Part shown: in pieces, positions 52,701 to 61,575 of the stretch
Position numbering within the stretch: the first letter of the stretch is position 1
How the letters are laid out: every line of letters begins with the position of its first letter
Assembly (NCBI RefSeq): GCF_019970045.1
Contig: NZ_JAHXYI010000003.1
Coordinates: 310,001 to 374,000, forward strand
Direction: 5' to 3'
From: Chryseobacterium sp. GVT01B
GTDB taxonomy: Bacteria > Bacteroidota > Bacteroidia > Flavobacteriales > Weeksellaceae
Length of the DNA: 64,000 nt
Position numbers and translations under genes: made by a program
The notes under the pieces: model-generated
Database searches by the model: none
What the model saw: the letters and a program-made list of their open reading frames with translations, nothing else
What the model was told of the DNA's origin: nothing

Positions 52701-54597
52701 AATGACAATGTCTGCACCTGGAAAACCAACGTGTACTACTACGCAGACTATTACATTGGCTCCGGTTCCTAGTACCAGCTTCCTGGTTCCGGCATGGATC
52801 TGTGTGCGTGAGGCAATTACATTCTCTCCTATATCATATGTTCCAGGAAATACTTATACCTGGATCTTTGATGGTACATCTTATGTAACCGGAGGACCGA
52901 ATGCTACTATAACATACAATACGAGCGGAACAAAAACAATACAGCTGAAAATTAAAACTCCTAATGGATGTGAATATACTTCCGCTGTCATTAATATTAG
53001 TGTGAAAGAAGCTACTCTTGATGGTAACATGGCGCCTCCGGCTCTTGTTGCCTGTATAGGAAGTGCTCCTAATATCTTGTTTACAAGTACTCTTGGAACT
53101 CCAAGTCATTACATCTGGATGAATGGTTCTCAGCCTGTGTTTGGAGCACCAGACTCTCCGGTCTTCACTCCAACTCAATCAGGAAGCTACTGGCCGGTGC
53201 TGGTATCTTCAGATGGATGTAGAACAAGTATCATGAGTACGAAAGCAATACCTGTGACGCTTAAAAATCCTCCATATGTTAATATATCCGGAAAAGCTAA
53301 TATCTGTGAAGGATCTTCTACAATTCTTAGCGGCCTTGTAACGGATACCACATTGGAATACCAATGGAAGAAAAACGGAGGATTGGCATCAGCTCCATGG
53401 AGCCCTGGTCCATATCCGATCGTTTTCGATACAGGATCATTACCTGCAGGGACCTATGTTTATACGCTGGAAGTAAGAACTCCGGGTGCATCAGGATGTA
53501 CAAGTTCTAAAAACTTTACCGTTACGGTAAGTCCTCCACCATCACCGGTTACGGTAACCTACAGTTTGGTGAGCTGCCAGCCTTATAAAATTAAGTTAAC
53601 AGCATCAGGACCATCTGCAGGAGATTACAACTGGAGTAATGGAATGACTGGTCAGTCTATTACAGTAAATGAAGGAGGTGCTTATCAGGTTATTTATACT
53701 GCGCCAAGCGGATGTAAAGTAAGTAATTATACAGAAGTTCCGTTAAGTCTTGAGAGTCTGATGTGGGTATTCCCTACAGGATGTTATGATGAATGTCTTA
53801 GAAAGAATTATATTTTAGGACCAAAAGGAATCTTTGATCATCATGACTGGCAGCTGTTCGGAAACAGTATCCAAAGCGGAAACAATGCTTTCATTAATCC
53901 GTTGTATATTGGTGCTCCGGGAACATATCAGCTACAGATCTCTCATTTAGGATGTGTATTTACTTCCGGAACGATGAATTACTATCCGGGTAAAGAATGT
54001 GGATTTGAATCAGATTGTAAGCTTGAGACAAATATCAAAGGCATGAAGTGGGTTGGAGATCATTACGAAGTGAGTGGTGTTCTTCAAAATATGGGAAGCC
54101 AGCCGATAAGTCTTACGGTTTCGAGTCTTAATGGATATGGAAGTTATATTCCGTCTATCATCACTATTCCGGCAGGAGGAGTGTATGATATGAACGCTAA
54201 TCCGTTGGCATTCTATCCAAACTCAAACTTCCAGGGTACAGACGAGATCTTATTCTCAAATGAAACCTGTAAGTTTACTACTAAAGCATCAGATCCAGAC
54301 TGGATGGGTATGAGAAGTGCTGGAAGAAGCGTAATTGCTGCTTCAGTTTCCTCTCTGAAAATGATACCAAATCCTGCGAAGGAAAAAGTGAAAATCTCGT
54401 ATAATACGGGCAGTGAAAAATTACTTGCAAAACAGATTACAGTTTTTGATGCCATGGGCAATATCAAATTCCGTAAAGAACTGAAAGCGGCTTCCGGAGA
54501 GGTAGATGTAGAAGTTAGCAGCTGGCTGCAAGGTGTTTACATTGTCATTGTACAAACGGGAGACACATCATTACAAGGAAAACTAATTAAAAATTAG
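49708..54597 (+). CDS. giant T9SS-secreted PKD/Ig-like repeat protein
   Basis: The 1,629-aa protein has a signal peptide ending at LQAQA. Many beta-sandwich repeats of about 80-100 residues follow, at least one clearly PKD (FWEFGDGVTSTSTAFEPSHIYTNPGTFTVRLTV, here split: FWEFGDGV and PGTFTVRLTVTN). Others are recurrent PKD/Ig-like units with CxG and TYT motifs. The T9SS type A sorting domain occupies about 1550-1629 (MIPNPAKEKVKISY, GNIKFRKEL, LQGVYIVIVQTGD, LIKN). It is exported across the outer membrane and probably surface-attached or released. Regularly placed Cys pairs suggest disulfides. No catalytic domain was seen, so adhesion or matrix function is likeliest. Confidence 0.9.
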   Translation: MKNNTYFGREHIFRWLLLCWLLVPWVLQAQARITWTEQVGCQEFRGEKEDQIPDNGVAVSYINSSQCLRVCEKSLDPVKYLVQGPNVSNVQWTISGGTLTPSGPGNTAAYVTWGAAGNGSLQAVITYNDGTVETQTICIEKINRPIAKFELLNLDYTVCKNTTVYFDNLSEQNGGSDIINYFWEFGDGVTSTSTAFEPSHIYTNPGTFTVRLTVTNKCGCKNTYKKEIKVLKSDPVQINCASVVCEGSVEKYSAQDGCNKGQWKVIGGSIVNNYGSEIEVKWDQVDPLDGFGYVMYLSECACPEWTTIKIPVVLAHAKVKGQAVVCAGKQYTYSIPQWPTTSVQWNVSGPAGGQLYYTQQRNEAIFSATQPGTYHLVANYHNTLLPCEGQASIDIVVEAPVEVSGGTDEICAGTSQVFTTNPNVPVTWKVTTGGSSFVSGVTTGPFSYTFTAAGTYTITATKQGGGCESNARIIKVLPIPQAPTGTISGETKVCSGRPYVYTISPVDAGMVPVWSVTNGTIQGSNAGSSVTVIFNAGASSYTVSAQNKSISSAGCLSAPTTFNVAPLDLNSITINPNPGPFCPSSTQTFSANLNGIVPEFMEWTFGSSNFGSVIGGQGTANITVNFNEISSTSSTTLNLRIVKCGVTKIITIPVSLIPLPVVNFTSVGGVCLGSNLSFTVNQGTITTATNVTFTFANGTTYTTAFNPSGNYSFPNNGYISNNTGGNISQVVTVTYTGTNGCSYNPTASANFTIYPETIITISPVYNVTVCDPTTMTPYTLTANSSTGLTNISSWQWYKNNSLIPGANTNSYTISGAGAFGTYKVRAVDINNCVVFSQNVNVTQLCPSSAGCTTDPQISFVPQWSGCNTISVTGLSYIGTPDEIQWLSDSVLTLSSGQGTATPVYQTNLPAAHIVFVRLRYGTCWYSKGVEVRKNYEPKFNVSTVCNGGGYNVTLFNTSTIFEINPASITYTFSSPGQPNQTGQTATYNNLAPGTYTFTMTMSAPGKPTCTTTQTITLAPVPSTSFLVPAWICVREAITFSPISYVPGNTYTWIFDGTSYVTGGPNATITYNTSGTKTIQLKIKTPNGCEYTSAVINISVKEATLDGNMAPPALVACIGSAPNILFTSTLGTPSHYIWMNGSQPVFGAPDSPVFTPTQSGSYWPVLVSSDGCRTSIMSTKAIPVTLKNPPYVNISGKANICEGSSTILSGLVTDTTLEYQWKKNGGLASAPWSPGPYPIVFDTGSLPAGTYVYTLEVRTPGASGCTSSKNFTVTVSPPPSPVTVTYSLVSCQPYKIKLTASGPSAGDYNWSNGMTGQSITVNEGGAYQVIYTAPSGCKVSNYTEVPLSLESLMWVFPTGCYDECLRKNYILGPKGIFDHHDWQLFGNSIQSGNNAFINPLYIGAPGTYQLQISHLGCVFTSGTMNYYPGKECGFESDCKLETNIKGMKWVGDHYEVSGVLQNMGSQPISLTVSSLNGYGSYIPSIITIPAGGVYDMNANPLAFYPNSNFQGTDEILFSNETCKFTTKASDPDWMGMRSAGRSVIAASVSSLKMIPNPAKEKVKISYNTGSEKLLAKQITVFDAMGNIKFRKELKAASGEVDVEVSSWLQGVYIVIVQTGDTSLQGKLIKN

Positions 54598-54609
54598 TAG
54601 CTTATAAAG

Positions 54610-54640
54610 CAGTGTTCTCTTCGGAGAGCACTGTTTTTTT
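54610..54640 (+). terminator. intrinsic terminator after the PKD giant
   Basis: CAGTG-TTCTC / GAGAG-CACTG stem with a TTCG tetraloop and a T7 run. A related hairpin follows the next gene. Confidence 0.9.
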
Positions 54641-54668
54641 ATAGTATGTGAAAACTAAAAGAATTTTT

Positions 54669-56534
54669 ATGATACAATTAAAAAACAAACTGTGGGGACT
54701 GCTTCTGATACTGCCGGCATTATCTTTTAGCCAGACTTATCAGTGGCAATGGGGAAAACAGGCCGGAGGAATAACAGGCTCGGCTGATCCCGGGTTTCAT
54801 TATGTATTTGATGAATCCATAAGGGATATTGTAGTGGATAACAACAACAATACTTATTATCTTGCAACCATGCGTGAGCAGGGACAAAACCTGAATGGTA
54901 CCTCTGTAAACAATTATGGGCTTAGTGACCTTTTTCTGTTCTCTGCCGATTGTGAAGGGAATATAAGATGGTCCAGACCCATAGGAGGTTCCGGAGACGG
55001 AGAAAATGCATGGCATATTAAACTGGATAATAATGGAGGGTTATATATGATAGCTACCATTTATAATAATTCTTATATAGGAGATCCTACTGCCGTTCCG
55101 GTGCATTTTGATGACACTCATACATTACCTCTGTATACCCATTATGATCAAACCATAGATCCTGCCCATAAAGCAGCATTTCTTTTGAAATATAATACTT
55201 CAGACGGTACATTGGCATGGAGTAAGCCTTTGCAGGGGGATGTTAACTATTCCTCGCGTATGTGTGATGTCCAGATGATGTATATGGATTCTTCCAAAAA
55301 CATTCATGCTGTTATGGGATTCCGGGCGGGAACTCATTTGAATGGTTTAATTACAGTGCCTTCAACATTTACCTCAACCTATCAGTATTATGCAGTTAAG
55401 TTTAATTATGATAATGGTAATATGACACCTGCGGCACCTGTGTTTCTTCCTATTACAGGAGATGCAGTATATGCAGTAGGAAGAGAGGGAAAAGTAAATC
55501 TGGTATACGATGAAAGCCTGAACCGTTATTATCTTGCAGGAAAGAGAATGGATGCCGGGTTTAGTACCCTGCTTGACCTTTCCTATAATAATGTACCCTT
55601 TACGAAAGCTGCTTATTTATTAGCTCTTGATGGAACTACCGGAGCGGAGGTATGGAGAAGAGAAATTAATAATGGTGTTACAAGTACGGATGATGAAATT
55701 CATTCCATCATAAAAGATCCTGCGACTTCAGATATCTACATTTCAGGGCGTTATTTCAATGGGATAACAGTACCTGCAACTTTTGGGAGTTATACTTTCC
55801 CTTTAAGAAGTTATGTAGAAGCCGTTCCGTTTGTCATGAAGCTTAATGCTCTTGGCTCGGTACAGTGGGCAAGAACTCCTGAAGGAATGTCCGGTCTTCA
55901 GTTTGGATATCGTTTTACGAAAGGAACCCTTGCTGTTAATGGAAATGAAATCGCTTTTGCCAAAGGAAGCTGGTCTGATATCTGGGGCAGTTATACAATG
56001 ACACGACCTGATGGAGACAGATCAGATCCATTATTGGTTAGACTCAATAAAGATACAGGAGCTGTTTTGGGAACAGGAGAAATCCGCAGTAATTTTAATG
56101 TGATAGATGAATTTACGGCAGTTGCTGCAGATAAAGATGGTAATTATGTTGTGGGAGGCTTTTTCCATGACCAATTGTTTACAGATTCTAATGACAATGT
56201 CAATACAATGGCTGTCAATGTAGCAGGAGGAAAATCTCAGTCATTTTTTACAAAATATGCTAAATCGGCGTGCAGTCAGATGTCGGTAGAAGAAACAGCT
56301 GTTCAGGCAGGAATACAATTATATCCGAATCCTGTTCAGGATGTACTTACAATCAGAAGTAAAGAACCTTTGGTTTCTTATGAAATCTTTGGTGCTGCAG
56401 GACAACTGATAAAACAGGGAACTTTGAATTTGATGCAGGAGCAAATAGTATTATCTTCTCTTCAGACAGGAGTGTATTACATTAAACTTAAAACAAAATC
56501 TTCTACAGTAACAGAAAAAATATTGAAGAAGTAA
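54669..56534 (+). CDS. T9SS-secreted beta-repeat protein
   Basis: The 621-aa protein starts at ATG 54669 (the GTG at 54648 would only lengthen the signal peptide). The signal peptide ends at LSFSQ. The body (about 20-540) has repeats such as WQWGKQAGG, DGTLAWSKPLQGDVNYSS and GAEVWRREINNGVTSTDDE, resembling the beta-propeller/SBBP-type units common in secreted Bacteroidetes proteins. A T9SS type A C-terminal domain ends the protein (IQLYPNPVQDVLTI, LQTGVYYIKLKTKS). It lies in the same direction as the PKD giant, separated by a terminator, and may function with it at the cell surface. Confidence 0.88.
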   Translation: MIQLKNKLWGLLLILPALSFSQTYQWQWGKQAGGITGSADPGFHYVFDESIRDIVVDNNNNTYYLATMREQGQNLNGTSVNNYGLSDLFLFSADCEGNIRWSRPIGGSGDGENAWHIKLDNNGGLYMIATIYNNSYIGDPTAVPVHFDDTHTLPLYTHYDQTIDPAHKAAFLLKYNTSDGTLAWSKPLQGDVNYSSRMCDVQMMYMDSSKNIHAVMGFRAGTHLNGLITVPSTFTSTYQYYAVKFNYDNGNMTPAAPVFLPITGDAVYAVGREGKVNLVYDESLNRYYLAGKRMDAGFSTLLDLSYNNVPFTKAAYLLALDGTTGAEVWRREINNGVTSTDDEIHSIIKDPATSDIYISGRYFNGITVPATFGSYTFPLRSYVEAVPFVMKLNALGSVQWARTPEGMSGLQFGYRFTKGTLAVNGNEIAFAKGSWSDIWGSYTMTRPDGDRSDPLLVRLNKDTGAVLGTGEIRSNFNVIDEFTAVAADKDGNYVVGGFFHDQLFTDSNDNVNTMAVNVAGGKSQSFFTKYAKSACSQMSVEETAVQAGIQLYPNPVQDVLTIRSKEPLVSYEIFGAAGQLIKQGTLNLMQEQIVLSSLQTGVYYIKLKTKSSTVTEKILKK

Positions 56535-56570
56535 AAAAACAAAACTGAAAATTAATAACCTTATATATAA

Positions 56571-56598
56571 AGCAGTGTTCTCCAAAAGAGGATGCTGT
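56571..56598 (+). terminator. intrinsic terminator after the beta-repeat protein
   Basis: AGCAGTGTTCTC...GAGGATGCTGT stem followed by T7. The sequence matches the terminator at 54610 closely (AGCAGTGTTCTC shared), suggesting duplication of this gene-end unit. Confidence 0.75.
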
Positions 56599-56694
56599 TT
56601 TTTTATAAATGCTTTTGAGTTGAAAAAATAAACTTGTTCGTTATTTTACAATTTTTTGCCCGCAGGAAGTAGTTGCTTTGTATAAAAAATTAAA

Positions 56695-57135
56695 ATGAAA
56701 AAGGTACTTATTGTAAGCACACTATTACTGCTTACCTCATGGTCAAATGCTCAGACTACAGATTTGGAAACAGTAAGAAAAACTATTGAAGCCAGTAATG
56801 CAATCTACGCTGATCTGGCGAACAAAAATGACGGATCAATTCTAACAAGGTACACAGATGATGCATGTCTGTTTCCGCCCAATGCGATACCGGTTTGCGG
56901 AAGAGAGCAGATATTCAATTTCTTTAAGGGAGGTCCTAAGGTGCATGTTAAATTTACGATTCAAAACCTGTACGGAGATGGTAAAACATCGGTTACTGAA
57001 GAAAGTTATTACGAAATGACAGATTTAGATGGTAAAAAACTGGACGATGGGAAAGTAATCGTGATCTGGAAAAATACAAAAGAGGGTTGGAAGATGCACC
57101 GTGACATGTTCAGCAGTAATCATCCTGCAAAATAA
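56695..57135 (+). CDS. exported SnoaL/DUF4440-like (NTF2-fold) protein
   Basis: The 146-aa protein has a signal peptide (MKKVLIVSTLLLLTSWSNAQ) and a single NTF2-like domain with TRYTDDACLFPPNAIPVCG, GREQIFNFFKGG and IWKNTKEGWKMHRDMF, the typical DUF4440 end. Domains of this fold bind small molecules or act as non-enzymatic accessory modules; the ligand is unknown. It converges on the AraC gene with only two bases between stops. Confidence 0.88.
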   Translation: MKKVLIVSTLLLLTSWSNAQTTDLETVRKTIEASNAIYADLANKNDGSILTRYTDDACLFPPNAIPVCGREQIFNFFKGGPKVHVKFTIQNLYGDGKTSVTEESYYEMTDLDGKKLDDGKVIVIWKNTKEGWKMHRDMFSSNHPAK

Positions 57136-57137
57136 AA

Positions 57138-57956
57138 TCAAAAACCAATATTGACAGCCTGTTGAAGATCCATATCATTTTTAATCAGTGAATGCCTCGA
57201 GGCAGAAGGAGTGATGCCTGTAAATTTCCTAAACTCTTTGATAAAATGAGACTGATCATAGTACCCGCAGTCATAAGCTATATTTGTAAGTGATTCCGGA
57301 GTGTTGAGAACCATTTGAAGACTTTTGTTAAATCTCATGACAGCCGCAAAAGCAGAAGGACTGATGCCCATATTCATCATATAAAGCTTTTGAATATATC
57401 GTTCCGATAATCCTGAATCCTGAGCCAAAGCAGAAAGATCCAATATGTGATGATTCATCAAAAACTGCTGGCTGAGTTCCTGAAGTATTGTGGCTTTCTT
57501 TATCCGGGTTTCATTTTTTCTCAGCTGTTGAAGAAAGTATGTCTCCAAAACATTGATTTTTGCATGAAGACTGCCAGTCTGCATGATGCGATCATACAAA
57601 TCTCTGTTTTCACTTTTTGCCACATCATACATATCAGTAGCATAGTTTGTGAATTCTGACAAAGGATCAGAAAAGAATAAAGCAGAAGCATATGGATAAA
57701 TCCGTGCTATCAATACAGAAGTTCCTTGCGCAACGGTAAGCCGGGTGGGAAGAGTGAGATGCCCTAGAAGTTCTATATCCGGAGTATCTTTACTTTTTCC
57801 ATTGATAATGGTTGCTGCGGCACCACCGGAAATATTGATGATCAGATCTACATATCCGCTGGGATAAAATACTTCATCCCTGAGATCCTTGTCAATGGTA
57901 ATAACGGTGTAACTCTTTATGTATGGAGCTAAGCTGGCGGAAGGTGAAATTTGCAT
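57138..57956 (-). CDS. AraC-family transcriptional regulator
   Basis: The ATG at 57956 (MQISPSASLAPYIKSYTVIT) is chosen over a TTG at 58040. The N-terminal beta-rich sensing domain (DUF6597-like, about 1-160; FYPSGYVDLIINISG) precedes two HTH motifs: LSALAQDSGLSERYIQKLY and LTNIAYDCGYYDQSHFIKEF with FTGITPSASR. These are classic AraC features. The gene is divergent from the DUF1826 gene, which it might control. Confidence 0.92.
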   Translation of the reverse strand: MQISPSASLAPYIKSYTVITIDKDLRDEVFYPSGYVDLIINISGGAAATIINGKSKDTPDIELLGHLTLPTRLTVAQGTSVLIARIYPYASALFFSDPLSEFTNYATDMYDVAKSENRDLYDRIMQTGSLHAKINVLETYFLQQLRKNETRIKKATILQELSQQFLMNHHILDLSALAQDSGLSERYIQKLYMMNMGISPSAFAAVMRFNKSLQMVLNTPESLTNIAYDCGYYDQSHFIKEFRKFTGITPSASRHSLIKNDMDLQQAVNIGF

Positions 57957-58107
57957 AGCTTTGGAGGTGTTAATTCGTTGAGGGATAGTTTCTTCGAAGT
58001 TAGGAATAAATATAATATGAGGAGGAAAGAAGAATATCAAATAAAAACTTCCATATTAAAAGTATATCTGATTTTTTTTGTAATGACGATTTGAGCAACC
58101 TATTCCG

Positions 58108-58115
58108 TATTTTTG
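58108..58115 (+). promoter_or_regulatory. putative -7 box for the DUF1826 gene
   Basis: TATTTTTG matches TAnnTTTG, 28 bases before ATG 58144. The upstream TTTG (58090-58093) is closer than the usual 19-base spacing, so the -33 box is uncertain. Confidence 0.35.
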
Positions 58116-58143
58116 CAGACAATTAAACGGTTTATTTCAAAAC

Positions 58144-58842
58144 ATGAGCAATATATTTTCTGACAATCAGCAAATAAATGTGGTATCTTCTTTCTCAGAA
58201 CTTGTCAATACCCATTTTCAGGGAGCTATGAATGCTATTTGCTGGCATCGGAATTTAATGGGGGATTTTAAAGAAATTGTTGCTCAGCTTCAGTTAAATG
58301 ATGATATAACTGTAGTTTCCGCTCAGGATCTTTTAGCATTGCAATTATCAGAAGAAGGAGATATTGCAAGAAAAATAATCTTAAATGATTTACAGGTATT
58401 GACCGATTTTGGAGCATCTCCGGTTCTTAATTTGCTTAAATGTTATGAACGGGATGAAGAACTCGGTTTCATTTCAACAGATGTATATTCATATCATGTA
58501 GACCGTTCACCTATCGGAACAGATACTTTTTTATGTACCTATCATGGAACTGCAAGTGATATCATTCCCAATGATCAGGTGGAACAGAAAATTTTGATTC
58601 CTGAAATCCGCGAACAGTTAAAAGAACTGCACAACGGCCCCGAAGAAGAATTTGAAGACTTCCTCAAAGAATATTTCTTTGATCTTCACTATCAGCCTAA
58701 ACCTAATGCACAACCAGTAAATTTAGGAGCAGGCCATCTATGGAGAATTGCTGTAGATCATCCGGAGCAGCAGGCGTTGCCATGTGTTCATAGGGCTCCC
58801 ATAGAAAACGATGGTGAATATCGGTTGCTGTTGATTTGCTGA
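58144..58842 (+). CDS. DUF1826-family protein
   Basis: The 232-aa protein matches the DUF1826 pattern: an early CWHRNL, a central HVDRSPIGTDTFLCTYHG, then LGAGHLWRIAVDHP and PCVHRAP near the C-terminus. The conserved His and Cys residues suggest metal binding, but function is not established. It has no signal peptide. It stands alone on the plus strand, divergent from the AraC regulator. Confidence 0.85.
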   Translation: MSNIFSDNQQINVVSSFSELVNTHFQGAMNAICWHRNLMGDFKEIVAQLQLNDDITVVSAQDLLALQLSEEGDIARKIILNDLQVLTDFGASPVLNLLKCYERDEELGFISTDVYSYHVDRSPIGTDTFLCTYHGTASDIIPNDQVEQKILIPEIREQLKELHNGPEEEFEDFLKEYFFDLHYQPKPNAQPVNLGAGHLWRIAVDHPEQQALPCVHRAPIENDGEYRLLLIC

Positions 58843-58882
58843 TATATTACATGCTGAAATAATAAATAAGCAGGGTGTTCTT

Positions 58883-59731
58883 TTACTCTTGTCCTATGGC
58901 TGTTATTTGCATTAAATAATCCTTACCTTCAATATTCCCAAGTGCAAATTCGTGCTCCAGAAGCTTGATTTTTTCTGTTTTGGTATAAGGACGATTGTAG
59001 ATTTCATTCAAAATATCATTTTCATCAATGTTGGTCTTCAGAAGGTGTTTTAAGTCACGATAAGCACAATAATATCTGATTCCTAGTAATCTTTGTGAAT
59101 GCGCATTGAAATGAATGCCATCAGGATTAGGCGTAAGTCCTTTTGCGGTAACAAAATAACAGTTTTCATGAGATTGGGCAAAATCTTCAAGTTTCCGGTT
59201 GACCAAAGAATAATACTTGAAATACTGACCCAATATTCCGTTGGGTAAATAATCTCCCAATCCTCCAATGATAAGAGGAACTCCAGGAATATTGAGTTCC
59301 TGGCGCAAAGCATCAATAATCTTAGAGAACTTTTCCTGATATTGATCTGCCTTTTCAGGAGAACAGTCACTTTCGCCCTGATGCCATAAAATTCCTTTAA
59401 TCTCACTTGTTCGTTGGGCAAGTCTGGCTTGTGAAACGGCATTCTCAAACAGAGCATTTCCTACGGCCCAGTCATCAAGGCTGGTTCCTCCATCAGCACA
59501 TGGAATCAATCCGATTTCATCCTCTTGATGATCCCGTCTCCAGAAGGCGGCAAATGATGAAGCGAGCCCCACACCCGAACTAAGACGATCAAAATTAATG
59601 GGTTCTGACATGATCTGCCATAAGCCATTTCTCAACATTTTAATATGTTCATCAAAAATAAGCGGAACTTCTTTTGCATAACCGCGCCCGGCCATATTGG
59701 ATTGGCCTATCATTAAAAAAGAATGTATCAT
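58883..59731 (-). CDS. sialate O-acetylesterase-like SGNH carbohydrate esterase
   Basis: The 282-aa protein belongs to the SASA/CE6-type SGNH esterases: catalytic Ser in LMIGQSNMAGRG (about residue 11), an oxyanion Gly region CADGGTSLDDWA, the motif ILWHQGESD (Gly/His/Glu) and the Asp/His pair in PDGIHFNAHSQR. No signal peptide is present, so it acts in the cytoplasm. It probably removes acetyl groups from a carbohydrate. Its start overlaps the tetR stop by four bases, so it is co-transcribed with and controlled by that regulator. Confidence 0.9.
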   Translation of the reverse strand: MIHSFLMIGQSNMAGRGYAKEVPLIFDEHIKMLRNGLWQIMSEPINFDRLSSGVGLASSFAAFWRRDHQEDEIGLIPCADGGTSLDDWAVGNALFENAVSQARLAQRTSEIKGILWHQGESDCSPEKADQYQEKFSKIIDALRQELNIPGVPLIIGGLGDYLPNGILGQYFKYYSLVNRKLEDFAQSHENCYFVTAKGLTPNPDGIHFNAHSQRLLGIRYYCAYRDLKHLLKTNIDENDILNEIYNRPYTKTEKIKLLEHEFALGNIEGKDYLMQITAIGQE

Positions 59732-60288
59732 TTTTGTTTATTTAATTCCAAGCCTATACTTCTGCTGAATGAATTCCAGGCTAGTTTTTTTATTTCATTA
59801 GGTGCAATATCTCCCGATCTGTATGCGGTAATGGTTGCCGTGATAACGTTGGTAAACAGAATCCTTATCCATGCTAATGGCAGTTCGCTGTCTATTAATT
59901 GTTCCTTTTGCAGAGTTTCTATTGCATTGAATATATCGTTCCTTGTTTTTAAATAATCCTTACTTATTTCAGTGGTATAAGCAGGTTTTATTTCGTTCAG
60001 CTTAATTAAAAAAGAATATTTTGTTCCGCTGTCAATACCGGCGTATAATAAGTTTTCCAGTTGTATCAAAGGATTGGTAGAGCTGTTAAAAGCATTTATG
60101 GCCGCTTCTTCCCAGGCCTTCATCATATTTGAATTACAGGCTTCTAACAATTCGTTTCGGTTTTTAAAGTACCGGTGCAATGTTCTTCGGTTAAGGTTAC
60201 AGCGTTCTGCAATCTCTTCAAATGTTGCCGAAAAATCCTCATTGAAGACGGATATCGCTGTATCAATAATCTTTTGTTGGGTATTCAT
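59728..60288 (-). CDS. TetR-family regulator of the esterase operon
   Basis: The 186-aa protein (start ATG 60288, MNTQQKIIDTAISVF; an upstream TTG would put the operator inside the gene) has an N-terminal TetR HTH with ATFEEIAERCNLNRRTLHRYFKNRNEL and a helical ligand-binding C-terminal domain. It is the first gene of a two-gene operon with the esterase. A perfect palindrome lies 28 bases upstream of its start, so autoregulation is likely. Confidence 0.92.
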   Translation of the reverse strand: MNTQQKIIDTAISVFNEDFSATFEEIAERCNLNRRTLHRYFKNRNELLEACNSNMMKAWEEAAINAFNSSTNPLIQLENLLYAGIDSGTKYSFLIKLNEIKPAYTTEISKDYLKTRNDIFNAIETLQKEQLIDSELPLAWIRILFTNVITATITAYRSGDIAPNEIKKLAWNSFSRSIGLELNKQK

Positions 60289-60304
60289 TATTTTTTCAAT
60301 GCCA

Positions 60305-60312
60305 CAAAAATA
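60305..60312 (-). promoter_or_regulatory. putative -7 box of the tetR operon
   Basis: On the minus strand TATTTTTG (TAnnTTTG) lies about 16 bases before the tetR ATG. The operator palindrome sits immediately upstream, where the -33 box would be, so the repressor would block polymerase. Confidence 0.5.
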
Positions 60313-60315
60313 CAA

Positions 60316-60341
60316 TAAATGTCTCAATTTTGAGACATTTA
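60316..60341. promoter_or_regulatory. probable TetR operator palindrome
   Basis: Perfect 12-bp arms TAAATGTCTCAA and TTGAGACATTTA around two central bases. Size, symmetry and position next to the regulator's -7 box are those of a TetR operator. Confidence 0.8.
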
Positions 60342-60539
60342 ATTTTGGAAATACCTATGGATTGGAAAAGGATATGGGATATTAAATCTACAGTTGTTAA
60401 ATAAATATAAGCAGATATCAGGAAATCTTTCACACTTATTAATTGTCCTTTTACGATCCGGCTCAGAACTTTCAATTTTACATTATTAAAAAATCAGAAT
60501 AGATCTATCATAAAAACAATAACTTAAAATCAGAATAAA

Positions 60540-61319
60540 ATGAAAAAAATTATCCTATTGCTGGCTTTTTTGCTGGTCTGCCAAAATCAATTCATGGCAC
60601 AAATAATTATTGGTCCCGTAGAAACTTACAAAGCTACCTTTACCAGACACGATGATTATGTTCCGGGAAATATTGCTTATGCCAATACTACCCTTACACT
60701 TGAAATAAAAACAGGGGCTACTGCTCCACAATTTAATTCGTTTCCTCCTAATAGTATAACTTCTAAAGATTATGCTTTTCCTTCATTTGTTACTTCATCT
60801 CAGGTTACTTACGTTAAAGTAACTTTTAATGATTTGGTAAGTCCGTCATTATTTAGTGGATACTATCCGCTTTCAACTGTAGTGGGAAGTCATACAACCA
60901 TTTCAGATCCTAATATGATTGTATATGATCCATACCCCGGAAAATATGGATATGGAGTAGATATTTATTGCAATGCACCAAACCAGTATACCATCAGGGT
61001 TACCAAGTTCTTATGTCACATATGTATCCGTCCTCCGGTTTCTAAAAATGGGAATCTTCAAAGTGATAATACAGTATTGGTACCTAATCCAAGCATGGGA
61101 TTCTCTGAGCTTTACTATACCGCCGAGGATAAAGAAACAATTTCAATCAATGTTGTTGATATCAATGGTAAAGTAGTTAGAGCATACACTACAGATATAG
61201 AAGCCGGGCTAAACAAGTTACCTATTGATCTCAAAAATTCTTTGGGAGGTACCTATGTTGTTCAGTGGAAATCCAGCATCGGTAAAAGTGGAACTTTAAA
61301 ACTAATAAAGAATAAATAG
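60540..61319 (+). CDS. small T9SS-secreted protein
   Basis: The 259-aa protein has a signal peptide ending near NQFMAQ, a beta-rich domain of about 150 residues of unknown family (YKATFTRHDDYVPGNIAYAN; VTYVKVTFNDLVSPSLFSGY) with three Cys (YCNAPN, LCHICIR), and a type A T9SS sorting domain from about 180 (VLVPNPSMGFSELYY; GLNKLPIDLKNSLGGTYVV; LKLIKNK). Role unknown. It is monocistronic, with its own terminator. Confidence 0.87.
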   Translation: MKKIILLLAFLLVCQNQFMAQIIIGPVETYKATFTRHDDYVPGNIAYANTTLTLEIKTGATAPQFNSFPPNSITSKDYAFPSFVTSSQVTYVKVTFNDLVSPSLFSGYYPLSTVVGSHTTISDPNMIVYDPYPGKYGYGVDIYCNAPNQYTIRVTKFLCHICIRPPVSKNGNLQSDNTVLVPNPSMGFSELYYTAEDKETISINVVDINGKVVRAYTTDIEAGLNKLPIDLKNSLGGTYVVQWKSSIGKSGTLKLIKNK

Positions 61320-61341
61320 CTATTATTGCTACTTAGTTTTC

Positions 61342-61370
61342 AACTCCTGCGTTTTGCAGGAGTTTTTTGA
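61342..61370 (+). terminator. intrinsic terminator
   Basis: Perfect 9-bp stem AACTCCTGC/GCAGGAGTT with a 5-base loop and a T6 run. Confidence 0.92.
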
Positions 61371-61575
61371 TGTTTATTTTACGATAATCTTTTCTGTTTT
61401 TCATCTTATTATAAAAAATCTATATAAAAACAATTGGTTCGATGGGGTCAATAAAGTTTTTTTGTGAAAATCTGAATAAAGATGTGAAAATAATTAGCCA
61501 TCACGATAGGGAAGTAGATCTCTGAATGCCGATGTTTAAAGACTTTTTACTAATTTGCAGCCGTAAAATAAATTT

